Assembly: GCA_964609375.1 (NCBI GenBank)
Contig: CAZSSA010000004.1
Location: 1 to 55,516, forward strand
Reading direction: 5' to 3'
Length of the DNA stretch: 55,516 nucleotides
DNA from: CAZDUS01 sp964609375
Lineage (GTDB): Bacteria > Verrucomicrobiota > Kiritimatiellia > CAIKKV01 > CAITUY01
Positions 48,562 to 55,516 of this stretch are shown in pieces. Position 1 is the first letter of the stretch, and every line of letters begins with the position of its first letter. Below the pieces are notes generated by a model. That model saw only the letters and a list, made by a program, of their open reading frames with translations, was not told the DNA's origin and did not search any database. A program made the translations under genes and the position numbers.

Positions 48562-48903
48562 TCATTCCTGTTTTTGGGGGGTGGCCGCTACGATGGCCAG
48601 TGGTCCTGATTTTCCGCATTGAGGGCAGCGATAGGTATCCGCCTTTGGATTCTTATCGCGCTCGGTCAGCATCAGGCCGCACTTGCAGTTGCCTTTGTAG
48701 CGGAGCAGGACCAGGGACTTTGCCAGAGCGCTGGCTAAAGCTTCCTGGCCTAGTTTGATTTCTGCCGCCCGGCGGTGCAGGCAAGCTTCCTGACTTTTCG
48801 TCAAGGGGCCTGGTTCTGAGCCATTGGTGTGCTTTTCAGGCTGACGCGAGGGGCGTGATGTTCTGGGGAAGGCGGGAGGGGCACTTTTGATGTTATTTTT
48901 CAC
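48562..48903 (-). CDS. Small hypothetical protein with C-terminal zinc ribbon
   Basis: This protein of 113 aa has a basic, proline-rich N-terminal 35 residues and a helical segment (about 38-68). A four-cysteine ribbon GNCKCGLMLTERDKNP...YRCPQCGKSGPL follows (about residues 71-100). The ribbon probably binds zinc. I do not recognise the family; it could be a nucleic-acid-binding or regulatory protein. The start would be a GTG at 48903 with a weak ribosome-binding site. It faces away from rfbA across a 303-nt region that includes a gap. Confidence 0.5.
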   Translation of the reverse strand: MKNNIKSAPPAFPRTSRPSRQPEKHTNGSEPGPLTKSQEACLHRRAAEIKLGQEALASALAKSLVLLRYKGNCKCGLMLTERDKNPKADTYRCPQCGKSGPLAIVAATPQKQE

Positions 48904-49206
48904 TTCTTGAGTATGTCATAGAATGGTCTGCACTGCCAGAGGTTCCTTTGATGTCGAAACAAGCGGAAACAAGCTGAGGAACAAGCCGCTCGACACGGGG
49001 GTGGGTTTTCGGACAATATCCCGATAACCATTGCNNNNNNNNNNNNNNNNNNNNNNNNNNNNNNNNNNNNNNNNNNNNNNNNNNNNNNNNNNNNNNNNNN
49101 NNNNNNNNNNNNNNNNNNNNNNNNNNNNNNNNNNAACAAGCCGCTCGACACGGGGGTGGGTTTTCGGACAATATCCCGATAACCATTGCGGTATTGGAGG
49201 AATGCG
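48904..49206. other. Divergent intergenic region with scaffold gap
   Basis: It contains short imperfect direct repeats of GAAACAAGC type (about 48956-48985) and the 100-N gap at 49035-49134. The gap is flanked by identical 55-bp copies at 48980-49034 and 49135-49189. After collapsing the artefact only about 148 nt remain. I see no convincing promoter hexamers. Confidence 0.6.
49035..49134. other. Scaffold gap of 100 N flanked by identical 55-bp ends
   Basis: Same artefact as at 42430: the two flanks are the same 55 nt, so the contigs overlap and no sequence is missing. Confidence 0.95.
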
Positions 49207-50076
49207 ATGAAGGGTATTATTTTAGCGGGTGGTTCTGGGACGCGTCTATATCCGTTGACGCTAACGGTCAGCAAACAGTTGTTGCCCGTCTATGACAAGC
49301 CGATGGTGTATTACCCGTTGTCGGTTCTCATGCTGGCCGGTATCAAGGATATTCTGGTCATCAGCACACCGCATGACCTTCCGATGTTCCGGGAATTGCT
49401 GGGGGATGGGTCGCAACTGGGGTTGACGTTACGTTATGCGGAGCAACCGCGTCCGGAAGGGTTGGCCCAGGCGTTTATCATTGGAAGGGACTTCATTGGT
49501 GGTGATTCCGTGGCGCTGGTGCTTGGGGATAACATTTTCCACGGAATGCATTTTACGGCGGTGCTTCGGGAGGCCAGTGCGTTGAAACAAGGGGCGCTGA
49601 TTTTTGCCTATCCGGTCACCGATCCGGAACGTTACGGAGTGATTGAGTTCGATGATCAGGGGCGGGCATTATCGCTTGAGGAGAAGCCCGTGCGGCCCAA
49701 ATCCAAGTATGCGGTGCCGGGATTGTATTTCTACGATAACCGGGTGGTGAAGGTGGCGGCGGAACTCAAGCCATCGGCGCGCGGGGAATTGGAAATTACC
49801 GATGTGAATTTGGATTATCTCAGGCGGGGTGAATTAAGGGTCCACGGCCTTGGGCGAGGGTTCGCCTGGCTGGATACAGGGACCCATGATGCCATGTTCC
49901 AGGCGTCCAGTTTTGTGCAGACGATTCAGGCGCGGCAGGGGTTCCGGATTGCGTGTATTGAGGAGATTGCCTTCGAGGAGGGGTTTATTTCGCGAGAGCA
50001 GCTTAGAGTGTTGGGCAAAGCCATGGCCAAAAATGACTATGGGCAGTATCTGTTGCGCCGTGCAGAGGAGGGATGA
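49207..50076 (+). CDS. rfbA: Glucose-1-phosphate thymidylyltransferase
   Basis: The 289-aa protein starts MKGIILAGGSGTRLYPLTL with the nucleotide-binding loop, followed by KPMVYYPLSVLMLAGI, EQPRPEGLAQAFIIG, LVLGDNIFHG and FAWLDTGTHDAM. It makes dTDP-glucose from dTTP and glucose-1-P, the first step of dTDP-L-rhamnose synthesis. GGAGG precedes the ATG at 49207; an in-frame ATG 7 codons upstream overlaps the duplicated flank. rfbC follows with a 4-bp overlap. rfbB and rfbD are not in the window. Confidence 0.95.
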   Translation: MKGIILAGGSGTRLYPLTLTVSKQLLPVYDKPMVYYPLSVLMLAGIKDILVISTPHDLPMFRELLGDGSQLGLTLRYAEQPRPEGLAQAFIIGRDFIGGDSVALVLGDNIFHGMHFTAVLREASALKQGALIFAYPVTDPERYGVIEFDDQGRALSLEEKPVRPKSKYAVPGLYFYDNRVVKVAAELKPSARGELEITDVNLDYLRRGELRVHGLGRGFAWLDTGTHDAMFQASSFVQTIQARQGFRIACIEEIAFEEGFISREQLRVLGKAMAKNDYGQYLLRRAEEG

Positions 50077-50642
50077 TTATGGCGTTATGTTGTCATCCCC
50101 AGGTGGTTCCGGAGGTCAAGGTGATTACGCCCGATGTATTCGGGGACACCCGGGGATTTTTTCAGGAGACGTATTGTCGTCCGCGCTACGAGGCGCTTGG
50201 TATCACGGCGACTTTTGTGCAGGATAATTGGTCCCGTTCCATTCGCGGTGTTGTGCGGGGGCTGCATTATCAATTGAGAAATGCACAGGACAAGCTGGTC
50301 TGGGTGATGAGGGGTGAGATTTTTGATGTGGCGGTGGATGTGAGGCGGGGGTCTCCGACTTTCGGCCGCGTTGTGACGGCGTATCTCACGGAAGAAAATC
50401 ATTACCAGATGTATATTCCGGCGGGATTTGCGCATGGGTTCTGTGTTCTCAGCGAAACGGTTGATTTTTGTTACAAGTGCAGTAACGTTTATGCTCCGGC
50501 GGAAGAGCGCGGCATTCTCTGGAGTGATCCGGCGCTTAACATTCCGTGGCCGGTGGTTGATCCGGTGGTGTCGGCGCGTGATCAGGCGTTGAAGCTGCTG
50601 GCGGAGATGCCGCTGGAGTCGCTGCCGGTGTACGGGGGTTAA
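50073..50642 (+). CDS. rfbC: dTDP-4-dehydrorhamnose 3,5-epimerase
   Basis: The 189-aa cupin-fold protein has DTRGFFQETYCRPRY, RGVVRGLHYQ with the catalytic His65, DVAVDVRRGSPTFG, IPAGFAHGFCVLSE and ERGILWSDPALNIPWP. It epimerises the C3 and C5 positions of dTDP-4-keto-6-deoxyglucose. Together with rfbA it points to rhamnose in a surface glycan, possibly the product of the cluster at 2.7-7.2 kb. It overlaps the end of rfbA. Confidence 0.95.
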   Translation: MIMALCCHPQVVPEVKVITPDVFGDTRGFFQETYCRPRYEALGITATFVQDNWSRSIRGVVRGLHYQLRNAQDKLVWVMRGEIFDVAVDVRRGSPTFGRVVTAYLTEENHYQMYIPAGFAHGFCVLSETVDFCYKCSNVYAPAEERGILWSDPALNIPWPVVDPVVSARDQALKLLAEMPLESLPVYGG

Positions 50643-50722
50643 GGGTGGCGGTTCCGCATTGATCGTCACGAACGCCTCGGAGAATCGTTCCTTCCCGGCT
50701 TAACTCAGCGAATCGAATTGGG

Positions 50723-53002
50723 TTAGAGTCGCAGGCCCAGGCGGGATTCCACTTCCTTCACGCTGCCAAATTTCAGGAGATCCTCGGCGAGACGGCGAGA
50801 GGCGGCGGCGGTTACGGAGGCGATCACCTGTTGAATACGGGGGATACGGCGTGATTCCATGCTTAATTTCCGGATACCGACGCCCACAAGGAACGGGACC
50901 AGGGTTTCGTCGCCGGCCATATCGCCGCAAACGGACAGTGGTTTGTCGGCGGCGATGGCCGCTGAGGCAACGCGACTGATAGCCCGGAGAACGGCGGGAT
51001 GGTGAGGGACATAGTAATCGGCAATTTTTTCATTGGTCCGGTCCACGGCAAGGGTGTACTGGATCAGATCATTGGTGCCGATACACATGAAGTCTGCCTC
51101 ACGGGCGAGGTCGGCGGCCAGTTCAACGGCGGAGGGGATTTCGATCATGACGCCGAGACTTGGCTTGGGGTTGTGCGGGAGTCCTTCGCCGCGCAGCGCC
51201 TGGGTGCATCCATCGACCACCTGGCGGGCCTGCCAGAAGTCATCCAGCGAGGAGACGAGGGGGAACATGATGTTCAATTGGCGGTTGGCGCCGGCGCGGA
51301 GCATGGCGCGCAATTGTGAGCCGAAGATATCCTTGTTCCGCAGTGAAAAACGAATAGCCCGAAGACCCAGGAACGGGTTGGCTTCGCCGGTGGTTGGATA
51401 GTAGGAAAGGATTTTATCGCCACCCACATCCAATGTCCGAAGGATGATTTCGGTGTTGGGCATGGAGTCCAAAAGGCGGGAATAGATGCGGAATTGTTCT
51501 TCTTCCGAGGGGATGTAATTCCGGACGATGAAGGGGAATTCGCTGCGATAAAGACCGATGCCCTCGGCTTTAAACCGTTGGGCCACGGCCACTTCGCTCA
51601 GCAGGTTGACATTGGCAAACAACTGAATGCGAATGCCGTCAAGGGTGGACGTTGTTGGAAGCACATTAACGTCAATCGTTGCGGTGCGACGGTTTTCTTC
51701 GATCAGTATCCGGTAGCGTTCGATAACATCGGGGGCAGGATCCACGAGGATGCTGCCTTGTTCCGAGTCGAGAATAAGGATGGTTTCGCCTTGTTCGTGT
51801 GGGCGCAGGGTAATGGGCTCATAGACGACGACGAGAGGGATATGCAGGGAGCGTGCCAGCACGGAAATATGGGCGGTTGCGCCACCGCCGACAAGAACGA
51901 GGCCCTCCGCTTTTTGTGCCGATAACCTTAACAGGTCTGAAGGGCGCATTTCGCTGGCCAGGACGATCCGTCCTGTGTAGTCGACGGTGTCGTCCGGGGT
52001 GGCCAATAGGTTGGAGAGGAGGCGTAATCCGAGATCCTGAACATCGTGAACCTTTTCCCGCATTACGGGATGGGAGCTTTTAGAAAAGAGGTCAACGTAT
52101 TTGCGGACGACTTCGCGGACGGCCTGGTCAGGAGGTTGACCCTGGCGGATTCGGTTCAGCATGTCGCCGGAAAATCCGTCATCCTTCAGGATCAGGACAT
52201 GGGCGTCGAAGATCAAGGTGGCCACATCGGACATTCGCTCGCCGATCTGGCGTTGAATATCGGCCAGTTGTTCCTCGGTTTTTTTCAGGGCCCGATGGAA
52301 ATCATCCTCCGAAAGCGAGTTGGGAGAGGCGGAGACGGCCAGCCAGTCCTGGGCGGCGGAGGTGATGTCCATTGCCCGGCCCATGGCAATCCCATCTGAG
52401 GCGGCGATGCCGCGGATAAAGCGGCGGCAGCCGATGTCCTGCCGGTCGGATTCGACCGCTGCCTTCGGGACGGGAACCTGACCGGGTTTCTCGATACCCA
52501 TGAGCAGACGGGCGCCCTCGATGGTGCCGGCAAGCTGGGCGGCGATGGCGCGGAGCGCCTTGACATCGTTATCGTCGAAATAATCCGGCTGTGGGTCTTG
52601 GACGACCAGAACGCCAACCCGGCGGTTACCCAAGGTGATCGGGACGGCTAGAAAAGCCTGATAGTTCTCTTCGCCAAAGCCTTGGATGAGCTTAAACTGA
52701 GGGTTTTCATAGGCGCGGGCTTCGCGGACGGGACGGAGGGTTTTCAGGGTGTGGCCAACGAGACCATCACCGAGTTTGATCCGGAAGTGGCCAATGAAAT
52801 CCGGGTTCAGCCCCTGATTAGCGGTCAGAACAAGTTCCTGGGTGGCTTCGTCGAACATGAATACGGAGCAGACGGCAGCCTTCATATGGTAAGCGACAAG
52901 GCTGACGACTTTTTGAAGAAATCCCTCGATGCCGGCTTTGCTCTCAAAGAGCGACACCAGTTCCCCAACATTACAGACGAGTTCGACCGTATCTTTATGC
53001 AT
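50723..53002 (-). CDS. ptsP: Phosphoenolpyruvate-protein phosphotransferase with GAF domain (PtsP / EI-Ntr type)
   Basis: The 759-aa protein has an N-terminal GAF domain (about 8-165: GIEGFLQKVVSLVAYHMKAA, YQAFLAVPITLGNRRVGVLV), then the enzyme I domains. The HPr-binding/phosphohistidine domain has GGGATAHISVLARSL with His378. The PEP-binding barrel has LRTLDVGGDKILSYY, NPFLGLRAIRFSL, FMCIGTNDLIQYTLAVDRTN and CGDMAGD with the proton-donor Cys at about 692. It takes phosphate from PEP and passes it to an HPr/NPr protein, the start of the nitrogen-type regulatory PTS. The ATG at 53002 is preferred to a GTG at 53023. It lies downstream of ackA-pta. Confidence 0.9.
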   Translation of the reverse strand: MHKDTVELVCNVGELVSLFESKAGIEGFLQKVVSLVAYHMKAAVCSVFMFDEATQELVLTANQGLNPDFIGHFRIKLGDGLVGHTLKTLRPVREARAYENPQFKLIQGFGEENYQAFLAVPITLGNRRVGVLVVQDPQPDYFDDNDVKALRAIAAQLAGTIEGARLLMGIEKPGQVPVPKAAVESDRQDIGCRRFIRGIAASDGIAMGRAMDITSAAQDWLAVSASPNSLSEDDFHRALKKTEEQLADIQRQIGERMSDVATLIFDAHVLILKDDGFSGDMLNRIRQGQPPDQAVREVVRKYVDLFSKSSHPVMREKVHDVQDLGLRLLSNLLATPDDTVDYTGRIVLASEMRPSDLLRLSAQKAEGLVLVGGGATAHISVLARSLHIPLVVVYEPITLRPHEQGETILILDSEQGSILVDPAPDVIERYRILIEENRRTATIDVNVLPTTSTLDGIRIQLFANVNLLSEVAVAQRFKAEGIGLYRSEFPFIVRNYIPSEEEQFRIYSRLLDSMPNTEIILRTLDVGGDKILSYYPTTGEANPFLGLRAIRFSLRNKDIFGSQLRAMLRAGANRQLNIMFPLVSSLDDFWQARQVVDGCTQALRGEGLPHNPKPSLGVMIEIPSAVELAADLAREADFMCIGTNDLIQYTLAVDRTNEKIADYYVPHHPAVLRAISRVASAAIAADKPLSVCGDMAGDETLVPFLVGVGIRKLSMESRRIPRIQQVIASVTAAASRRLAEDLLKFGSVKEVESRLGLRL

Positions 53003-53088
53003 GGCTCTCTCTTGTCGGGTCACAGTTTCCCCAAGCGGGCCAACTTGTCAATCTCGGATTGGGTTTGTTGCCGGGCCCTCGGGCGGGT

Positions 53089-54099
53089 CTATGGGATGGA
53101 TTGGCAAGCGGTGATGGTGGCAACCCCGACGATGTCGTCGGCATTACAGCCACGGGACAGGTCGTTAATGGGCTTGGCCAATCCTTGCATGATAGGGCCA
53201 AAGGCGGTGGCCCCCGCGAGGCGTTCGGTTAATTTGTATCCGATGTTTCCGGCTTGAAGGTCCGGGAAGATGAGAATGTTGGCGGCGCCCTTAAGGGGGC
53301 TGTCGGCGCATTTTTTGGCAGCGACGGAGGGGACAATGGCGGCATCGAGCTGCAATTCGCCATCGACGACGGCATCGAGCTTCAGTTCCGCCACCCGTTC
53401 GGACGCGAGGCGCGTGGCGAGGGTCATCTTGTCCACGAGCGGGTGAGAGGCGCTTCCGCGCGTGGAGAATGACAGCAGGGCAACGCGGGGCTGGCCGCCG
53501 ATCAAGGCCTTGAACGAGTGGATGGTGGAGACGACGATATCCACCAGTTGTTCGGCAGTGGGGTTCGGGTTGACACCGGAGTCGGCATAAAAAAGAACCT
53601 TATCCCCGGCGGGGGACGGCTTGGCGAGATCCATGGCAAAGAAGCTGCTGGCGGTTTTGATTCCCGGTGCGGTTCCAATGCAATGAAAAGCCGTCCTGAC
53701 CATGTCAGGTGTGGAGGCGATGCTGCCGGCGACGAGACCATCGGCGAGCCCTTCGCGCACCATCATGTTGCCGAAATACAGGCGGTCCTTCATCAGTTTG
53801 TGTGCCTGGTTCAGGGTCATGCCCTTATGACGACGGAGTTCCTGAAATGCCATTGCCAGTCGGTCGGTATCGGGAGAGGAGCGGTAGTCAAGGACGGTGA
53901 CGGGCAAGTTCTCGAAGGCAACGCCGGCGGCGGAGACAGAAGCCTCTTCCGGTGTGGCAAGCACGATGACGCGTGCGGCAATGCCGGCCCTTGCGATTTT
54001 GGCGGCGGCATCCATGACGCGGGGATCGTTGCCCTCGGCGAGAACCAGAGTGCGTTTTGCAGAGCGGGCTTTAGGGATCAGGGTATCCAGTAGAGACAT
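53089..54099 (-). CDS. pta: Phosphate acetyltransferase
   Basis: The 336-aa protein matches the single-domain Pta: TLVLAEGNDPRVMDAAAKI, MKDRLYFGNMMVREGLADGL, YADSGVNPNPTAEQLVDI, ALLSFSTRGSASHPLVDKM, VDGELQLDAAIVP and FPDLQAGNIGYKLTERL. It interconverts acetyl-CoA and acetyl phosphate. AAAGGA lies 8 nt before the ATG. It starts 18 nt after the ackA stop, forming the usual ackA-pta pair. Confidence 0.95.
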   Translation of the reverse strand: MSLLDTLIPKARSAKRTLVLAEGNDPRVMDAAAKIARAGIAARVIVLATPEEASVSAAGVAFENLPVTVLDYRSSPDTDRLAMAFQELRRHKGMTLNQAHKLMKDRLYFGNMMVREGLADGLVAGSIASTPDMVRTAFHCIGTAPGIKTASSFFAMDLAKPSPAGDKVLFYADSGVNPNPTAEQLVDIVVSTIHSFKALIGGQPRVALLSFSTRGSASHPLVDKMTLATRLASERVAELKLDAVVDGELQLDAAIVPSVAAKKCADSPLKGAANILIFPDLQAGNIGYKLTERLAGATAFGPIMQGLAKPINDLSRGCNADDIVGVATITACQSIP

Positions 54100-54117
54100 G
54101 CGGGGGTCCTTTATAGG

Positions 54118-55404
54118 TTAGTGTTTGGATGAATGACAAGTCGTGGGATTGGCGCCGGGAGATGACGTGCAAGGGACGGTGAGCAATCGCACGGTTTCGC
54201 GGGCGATCATGAGCTCTTCATTTGTCGGCATAACGATGGCCTTGAGCGTACTGGAGGGTGTGCTGATGATGGCGGGCTTGCCAATGGCTTTCTGGTTCTT
54301 TTGCGGGTCGAGGAAACACCCAAGACAGGCAAGGCGGTCCACGACCTGTTCGCGAATGGCGACGCTGTTTTCCCCAATACCGCCGGTGAAGACGATGGCG
54401 TCGGCGCCGCCGAGAATTGTGAAGTAGGAGCCGATATACGAGACGAGACGCTGGACGAACATGCGGATGGCTCGTTGGGCCTGGACATTGCCTGCATCGG
54501 CGGCGGCGATGTTATCCCGCATATCGCCGCTGCCGGTGCCGGAAACACCAAGCAGGCCGCTGCACTTGTTCAGCAGTTTGTCGATTTCGTCGGGAGTCAT
54601 GCCCCGGCGGGAGAGATAGAGGACGACGGCGGGATCGATGTCGCCGCATCGTGTTCCCATGACCAGGCCGTTCAGCGGAGTCATTCCCATGCTGGTATCC
54701 AGTACGTTGCCGCACTCGACGGCGGTGATGCTGGCGCCGTTGCCGAGGTGGGCGGTGATCAATTTCAGTTCGCCCAACGGCTTGCCGATCAGGTTGGCGG
54801 CGGCATAGGAGACGAACTTGTGCGAGGTGCCGTGGAAGCCGTATTTGCGGATGCCGTATTTCGTGTAATAGTCGTAAGGGATGGCATAGAGATACGACGA
54901 TGGCGGCATGCCGTGATGAAAGGCGGTGTCAAAGACGGCCACGCTGGGGATGTCCTTGAATGTGCGTTCGCAGGCTTCAATGGCGCTGAGATTGGGGGGG
55001 TTGTGCAATGGGGCCAACCCGAAACATTCCTTGATCGTGTGTTTGACGGCGTCGGTAATGATGACCGAATCATGGAATGTTTCGCCGCCATGGACAACGC
55101 GGTGACCAATGGCTTCCACTTCGGCCAGACTTTTCAGGACGCCGGTTTCAGGATTGATCAGGCGGTTGCAGATCAGGCGCAAGGCTTCATCGTGAGTGGA
55201 AAGCAGTGCCTGTTCCTTGAACACGGTGCCGTCATGTCGTTCGTATTTCAGGAACGGCTCATTCTGGCCGATGCGTTCAACGATGCCGCGCGCGAGCACC
55301 CTTTCGGTGTCCATGCCGAACATGGTGAATTTGAGGGATGAACTGCCGGCATTAACGACGAGGACATGAACCGGCGCATGGCGACTATGAGGCGAACTGG
55401 GCAT
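54118..55404 (-). CDS. ackA: Acetate kinase
   Basis: The 428-aa protein has HVLVVNAGSSSLKFTMF, AIGHRVVHGGETF, VFDTAFHHGMPPSSYLYAIP, KYGFHGTSHKFVS, AHLGNGASITAV, GLVMGTRCGDIDPAV and FTGGIGENS. It makes ATP and acetate from acetyl phosphate and ADP, so the pair with pta suggests overflow or fermentative metabolism. The frame is open to the window edge, but the ATG at 55404 is the best start: residues further upstream are unlike the family. A short extension of about 12 residues precedes the usual N terminus. The promoter is probably near or beyond the window edge. Confidence 0.95.
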   Translation of the reverse strand: MPSSPHSRHAPVHVLVVNAGSSSLKFTMFGMDTERVLARGIVERIGQNEPFLKYERHDGTVFKEQALLSTHDEALRLICNRLINPETGVLKSLAEVEAIGHRVVHGGETFHDSVIITDAVKHTIKECFGLAPLHNPPNLSAIEACERTFKDIPSVAVFDTAFHHGMPPSSYLYAIPYDYYTKYGIRKYGFHGTSHKFVSYAAANLIGKPLGELKLITAHLGNGASITAVECGNVLDTSMGMTPLNGLVMGTRCGDIDPAVVLYLSRRGMTPDEIDKLLNKCSGLLGVSGTGSGDMRDNIAAADAGNVQAQRAIRMFVQRLVSYIGSYFTILGGADAIVFTGGIGENSVAIREQVVDRLACLGCFLDPQKNQKAIGKPAIISTPSSTLKAIVMPTNEELMIARETVRLLTVPCTSSPGANPTTCHSSKH

Positions 55405-55516
55405 AACAGACTCATCATTTCTGTCCGTGTGTGGCGGACTTTCGTGACAAACCCCCTTCCGGATTTCAGGCGGGCACGCTTTCGTTTTGATTGTTCCGGA
55501 TAAGGGCAAACACACT

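Noticed and set aside
48980..49189. Exact 55-bp direct repeat upstream of rfbA, looking like an operator pair or attachment site
   Set aside because: Same length and same position against a 100-N gap as the RND case; assembly artefact.
1..55516. Prophage, transposon or genomic-island boundaries
   Set aside because: No integrase, transposase, tRNA or terminal repeats were seen; gene content is mostly housekeeping.

Overview
This window looks like chromosomal sequence from an uncultured Gram-negative bacterium of the PVC group, most likely Verrucomicrobiota or Kiritimatiellota-like. The main evidence is a complete five-gene pilus-type locus in the same order as Akkermansia Amuc_1102 to Amuc_1098, plus a TIGR03790-family exported protein, an alternative GlmU and an outer-membrane secretin. 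GC content is moderately high. Five runs of exactly 100 N mark scaffold gaps. Two of them are flanked by identical 55-bp ends, which is an assembly artefact, so this is probably a metagenome-assembled genome. I see no tRNA, rRNA, insertion sequence, prophage or CRISPR.

Layout. (1) 1-7.2 kb: a short type IV pilin behind a near-consensus sigma-54 promoter; a convergent membrane glycosyltransferase with TPRs (TMTC-like); and a forward glycan cluster of DPM1-like GT2, DUF2304, B12-radical SAM, GT2 and GT4. (2) 7.2-9.8 kb: a reverse pair, a TIGR03790 exported protein and a PAS protein that stops after a DHp-like helix. (3) 10-18.4 kb: a forward pilus operon (Amuc_1102-, 1101- [PilM-PilN fusion], 1100-, 1099- and 1098-like) ending with a 5'-3' exonuclease. 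(4) 18.4-24.1 kb: coaE, rho, tig, clpP, clpX. (5) 24.1-27.6 kb, reverse: deoA, punA, cca. (6) 27.8-32 kb: glmM, alternative glmU and glmS, a full UDP-GlcNAc route from fructose-6-P. (7) 32-36 kb, reverse: a PAS histidine kinase, mazG and thiC. (8) 36.2-42.6 kb: a self-contained efflux operon (TetR, TolC-type protein, membrane fusion protein, RND pump). (9) 42.6-48.9 kb, reverse: nnr, acpS, pdxJ, an LRR lipoprotein, yifB/comM, a PilZ protein and a small zinc-ribbon protein. (10) 49.2-50.6 kb: rfbA and rfbC. (11) 50.7-55.4 kb, reverse: ackA, pta and a GAF-PtsP enzyme I.

Three things tie the window together. First, pilus biology (pilin, Amuc_1098-1102-like complex, PilZ) sits beside polyprenyl-phosphate-sugar and GT-C glycosyltransferase genes, suggesting a glycosylated surface fibre. 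Second, several genes lack a Shine-Dalgarno sequence but have a -10 hexamer 7-9 nt before the ATG, which implies leaderless mRNAs. Third, five small arrays of degenerate heptanucleotide repeats of different sequence but constant 7-nt period sit at gene ends, often supplying the stop codon of the upstream gene. They resemble the STRR heptamers of filamentous cyanobacteria and are the least expected feature here.
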